From assembly GCA_910592005.1 (NCBI GenBank), contig CAJVPP010001158.1, forward strand, positions 1 to 22,253: DNA of 22,253 nt, written 5' to 3'. The notes beneath the pieces are model-generated. The model was given only the letters and a program-made list of their open reading frames with translations, searched no databases and was not told the origin of the DNA. The position numbers and the translations under genes were made by a program. Origin of the DNA: Funneliformis mosseae (lineage: Eukaryota; Glomeromycota; Glomeromycetes; Glomerales; Glomeraceae). Positions 19,715 through 22,253 of this stretch are shown here, piece by piece (positions within the stretch are counted from its first letter, which is position 1; each line of letters begins with the position of its first letter).

Positions 19715-20112
19715 TAAGTGATTGTATATTTATTAGTGAATTATTAATCTGCAATGTTATTTACTCCTGCTTAAAGATTTAGCATCTTAGACTTGGATAT
19801 TATAATATTATTAGTATGACTATCAAAGAAATTGTTCGCTCATGCTTCAATTTAAAATTTTTAGATTTGGAAGAATGTGAAAATATTAGCAAAAAAGCCA
19901 TGGACTAGCTAAATTCAAATATTCATATTAAAAATTCTGATAAAGATTATTACTGTTCTGACTTAGAATCTTCTAGTTCTGAAATTGAATCAGAATTTAA
20001 ATAATCTAGCTAGTTTAGAATAAGTTAAGATACGTTTTGTATAATACTTAATTAGATTTTTTTTGCTGAATTATATTTTGTACAACAAAAAATATAAATT
20101 AGCATTTTACCC

Positions 20113-20554
20113 CTATTGATGAATTTCTATATTATCACACTTGAAATGTCTAAACTTTTGAATATATGCTCTCATATCTTTCTCAGCTTCTTCTTTTATT
20201 GTTTCTTCATCAGTATAACTGAAAATACCAAGATAATGTTGAATAATGCTTATATCTTTTTTCAGATATAAAAGCAAATGGTATTTTTCTCTAAGTAAAA
20301 ATTCCTTAATAATCTATTGATAAGATCTTCTCTATATCGATATAATGTATTAAGGGTTGGGTGTTTACCAATCTCAAGATGCTTCTCTATCGATATAATT
20401 ATCTTATCAAATTAAATAATAGTCATATTTATATAATTAAGTATTTCCACTTTCTTGTTTTGATTTAATACTATTTAGTTTGCATTATCATTAATACCAA
20501 GATTTCTTTTGGCTAAGCGTTCCTGAATAGCTAATACATCTATTTTCTTGTATA
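20113..20554 (-). pseudogene. Coiled-coil hypothetical protein, copy 2
   Basis: On the minus strand it reads KKIDVLAIQERLAKRN, IVLNQNKKVEILN, SIEKHLEIGKHPTLN, YLKKDISIIQHYLG, DEETIKEEAEKDMRAYIQKF and RHFKCDN, ending near TAG 20113. Register changes and stops are present. It pairs with 7618-8086; the central segment differs more than the DISIIQ core. The coiled-coil nature is inferred from Glu/Lys heptads. Confidence 0.5.
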
Positions 20555-20659
20555 AAAACACTTTATATAGTTAATTTTTAACTATTTCGCTTTGAACAAA
20601 TTTATTATTAGTATTACTTGTTATGATTGTATTTATCTCTGGTTAATATATATTCAAAT

Positions 20660-20830
20660 TTATGTTTGAAATACTGATCATCAACTTGAGCAATGATTAC
20701 CAGCTTAAAAGATTTTTTGCATAGTCATGCATAGCACTTTTAACCAGATTGTATGACAGAAAAAATAAGTAGAACATCAATCAGATCTTGTGTAATATAT
20801 TAATTTTCACATATACTGAAAAGAAGCTAT
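20660..20830. repeat. Dispersed hairpin repeat, copy 2
   Basis: GATCATCAACTTGAGCAATG, CTTAAAAGATTTTTTGC, GTATGACAGAAAAAATAAG and TTTTCACATATA follow the same order as 7385-7560 and 21225-21385. The stem is eroded here. Confidence 0.45.
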
Positions 20831-20889
20831 ACATGCTACTAGTATTTTATTTTTTATTAAGTATAAAATTGATCTACAATATTAGCAAA

Positions 20890-21102
20890 ATGTATGATGA
20901 GGATATAGATGCTGAGAAAGAGAAAGCTTTCAATGAATTTACCAAAGAATATGAATAGAGAGAAGAGAATTAGACTATTTATGATGATAATTGACATAAC
21001 TGGAATAACCTTTTTTGTGAAATTAAGATCCATTGAAACACTAAGATGGTTAAATATTAGAGAGAAAAAATATTTAAGTGATTTGTATATAGTCTATCCA
21101 AT
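20890..21102 (+). pseudogene. Hypothetical acidic exon ending at a GTAAGT splice donor
   Basis: ATG 20890 opens MYDEDIDAEKEKAFNEFTKE in one register, with several stops (TAG, TAG, TGA, TGA, TAG, TGA), to YSLSN; GTAAGT at 21103-21108 could be a 5' splice site. Segments REEN, YDDN-stop-HNWNNLF and NTKMVKY look protein-like. The ORF in the neighbouring frame is a shadow. There is no counterpart in copy 1, so it is part of the extra block of copy 2. No family is recognised. Confidence 0.38.
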
Positions 21103-21224
21103 GTAAGTAATCCAATATCATTATTTCATATACTCTTAAAATATAATGTTATTTATCTCTTACAAATAATAAGTCTAATAGAATTGCCATATTATTCACT
21201 TGAATTTCGATCAAAAATATGGGA

Positions 21225-21385
21225 TCCCTTCAGAATCTGGCCGGATGGTATATATTAGTCAGTCTGATGTCAATGATCTTCAGTTCAGAAGAATTTGCTG
21301 AACATAGATTATGTGATAAAAATAGGCTGATCACATAATAGGTCTGTGTGATATTTTCACATATTAATTTCACATATATTCGCTA
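21225..21385. repeat. Dispersed hairpin repeat, copy 3
   Basis: Hairpin arms GTTCAG (21283-21288) and CTGAAC (21298-21303) pair perfectly. The order of ATGTGAT, an A-run, GGCTGATCAC and TTTTCACATA blocks follows the other copies. Confidence 0.5.
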
Positions 21386-21474
21386 ACTAGTACCTCTATT
21401 TTTTTTCAAACAAATATGAGAAAAATGTAAAAAGAGATTTACATATAATATAGGACCTACCATAAAAGTAAATA

Positions 21475-21654
21475 CTAACGGCAAAAGTATATATTATGAA
21501 AGGCTGAGGACTTTAGAACTTTAAGATCATCAGACATAAAACTAACTATATATCTTTCCAGTAGATCTGATTCCTTTAAGATCTCTTCATGTGAAAAGGT
21601 ATGAAGATTCTATTTACAAATGCTTTCATAAAGCTTAGCATCAAATGATAATAC
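21475..21654 (-). pseudogene. Hypothetical coding scrap, minus strand
   Basis: A 60-codon register with one internal TAG reads VLSFDAKLYESICK, stop, NLHTFSHEEILKESDLLERY, then IVSFMSDDLKVLKSSAFHN, to TAG 21475. The composition is convincingly protein-like. No start is seen and no family is recognised. It lies in the part of copy 2 missing from copy 1. Confidence 0.35.
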
Positions 21655-21731
21655 TAATTATATCTTGTATTTTCTTAACTTTTTCCTTTTCAATAGCAAG
21701 ATAAAAAGCATTTTAGATGAATAAAAAGAAA

Positions 21732-22026
21732 TAGACTGTAGATCAAGTATTTAGGAATGACTATTTCGATTATATCTATAGTATTGTAATTACAGGTATA
21801 GAGTGGTATTTTATAATATAAACTCCAAATAGTATTTACTATACAAATGGTAGTGAAATATCAGATTAATCTCACGAAATCAGCCATCAAAGAAAATCTT
21901 AAATTATTTTGTAGCAACATGAAAAGGGTGATTAGTATCATTGTAAGATTATTAAAAGATCATATTAGTGTAGATAGTTCTTCCATTAACAAGAGAGCTA
22001 GAATCAAAAAAATTATCAAAAAATAA
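21732..22026 (+). pseudogene. Small conserved protein, copy 2
   Basis: Starting at TAG 21732 (TGA in copy 1, ancestral Trp likely), the frame gives TVDQVFRNDYFDYIYSIVIT, GIEWYFII, a stop (TAA), TPNSIYYTN, then after a register change YQINLTKSAIKENLKLF, LLKDHISVDSSS and KKIIKK to TAA 22024. It matches 8226-8521 along its length and shows that the two-base insertion belongs to copy 1. Function unknown. Confidence 0.52.
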
Positions 22027-22253
22027 TATGTATTGTGAGTTACGTTCTGAATTTTGTATTTATTTTTCGCATGTATTAATAAAAAATTTTCTTGGCAAAA
22101 CTTCCTGATATCAGTTCAGAAAGTAACTTTATAACCTATATTTTTTCTTAGCAGAATGTACATATACTAATGGATTATTGAATATTTCATATCTTTTATA
22201 AAATATTATTGATTATGACATCTGAGTTTGAATCATTGTGATAGCGTATTACC

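Larger units (their letters stand above)
17582..20004 (+). pseudogene. F-box / LRR protein, copy 2, split by Tc1/mariner
   Basis: The 5' part (17582-18392) starts with ATA ATA CAA TCA, aligned to copy 1 codons 1-4. It shows the F-box (EVLEQILHFLAIDKSLY, CGIPIL-stop-R), a deletion of about 70 bases after the F-box, a one-base deletion near 17812, then LRRs (LYVIVQSCYKLEYLNISYC, IKDASTLM). It is cut inside a Leu codon by the transposon and resumes at 19717. Without the insert and one TA, the text reads LEYLDLSDCIFISELL and runs to the Ser/Glu tail and TAA 20002. It contains about 44 codons absent from copy 1. Stops include TAA where copy 1 has CAA (Leu-Gln-Val). The role, as in copy 1, would be an SCF substrate adaptor. 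Confidence 0.78.
17533..22093. repeat. Segmental duplication, copy 2 (F-box/LRR module)
   Basis: Same order as 6190-8590: F-box/LRR (+), coiled-coil (-), small gene (+). It contains the Tc1/mariner at 18393-19714, more LRR sequence than copy 1, and an extra stretch of about 1.1 kb (20580-21700) with two gene scraps and two hairpin repeats. Similarity ends near 22090 in TTAATAAAAAATTTT. Confidence 0.75.

Overview
The window looks like a decayed, transposon-rich stretch of a fungal nuclear genome, most likely an arbuscular-mycorrhizal fungus (Glomeromycotina, Rhizophagus-like). It is very AT-rich and has no intact long ORF. Its families fit that lineage: expanded F-box/AMN1-type LRR proteins, BED-finger hAT transposase, Tc1/mariner, and long primase-helicase proteins. 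The organism call is inference from family content. Almost every recognisable gene is a pseudogene. In-frame stops mostly sit where paralogues or family logic predict Arg, Gln or Trp, which points to C-to-T / G-to-A decay more than to indels.

Layout: (1) 1-6165, remnant A of a large mobile or virus-like unit. It holds the end of an SF2 'origin-binding' helicase (+), a Cys/His-rich protein (-, convergent), a protein with an NPxT motif (+), a tyrosine-recombinase-like protein (+), a coiled-coil Ser-rich protein (+) and a hypothetical (+). (2) 6190-8590, an F-box/LRR gene (+), a coiled-coil gene (-) and a small gene (+). (3) 8590-11300, gene scraps, the 5' end of a hAT element, a 48-bp minisatellite and SINE-like tRNA-derived pieces. 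(4) 11484-17393, remnant B of the same unit: primase-Zn-helicase (+), Cys/His-rich protein (-), tyrosine-recombinase-like protein (+). A 1275-bp hAT-type non-autonomous element with an 8-bp TSD splits the last gene. (5) 17533-22093, a second copy of module 2. A 1322-bp Tc1/mariner interrupts its LRR gene with a TA duplication.

The most notable result is the shared architecture. Helicase, convergent Cys/His-rich gene, then recombinase occurs twice, and each time the F-box/LRR module follows at once. This suggests a self-replicating (primase plus helicase) and self-integrating (tyrosine recombinase) element, possibly with F-box/LRR cargo. I read this from the sequence without database searches. 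Product names rest on motifs and family knowledge, and the cargo idea is a hypothesis.
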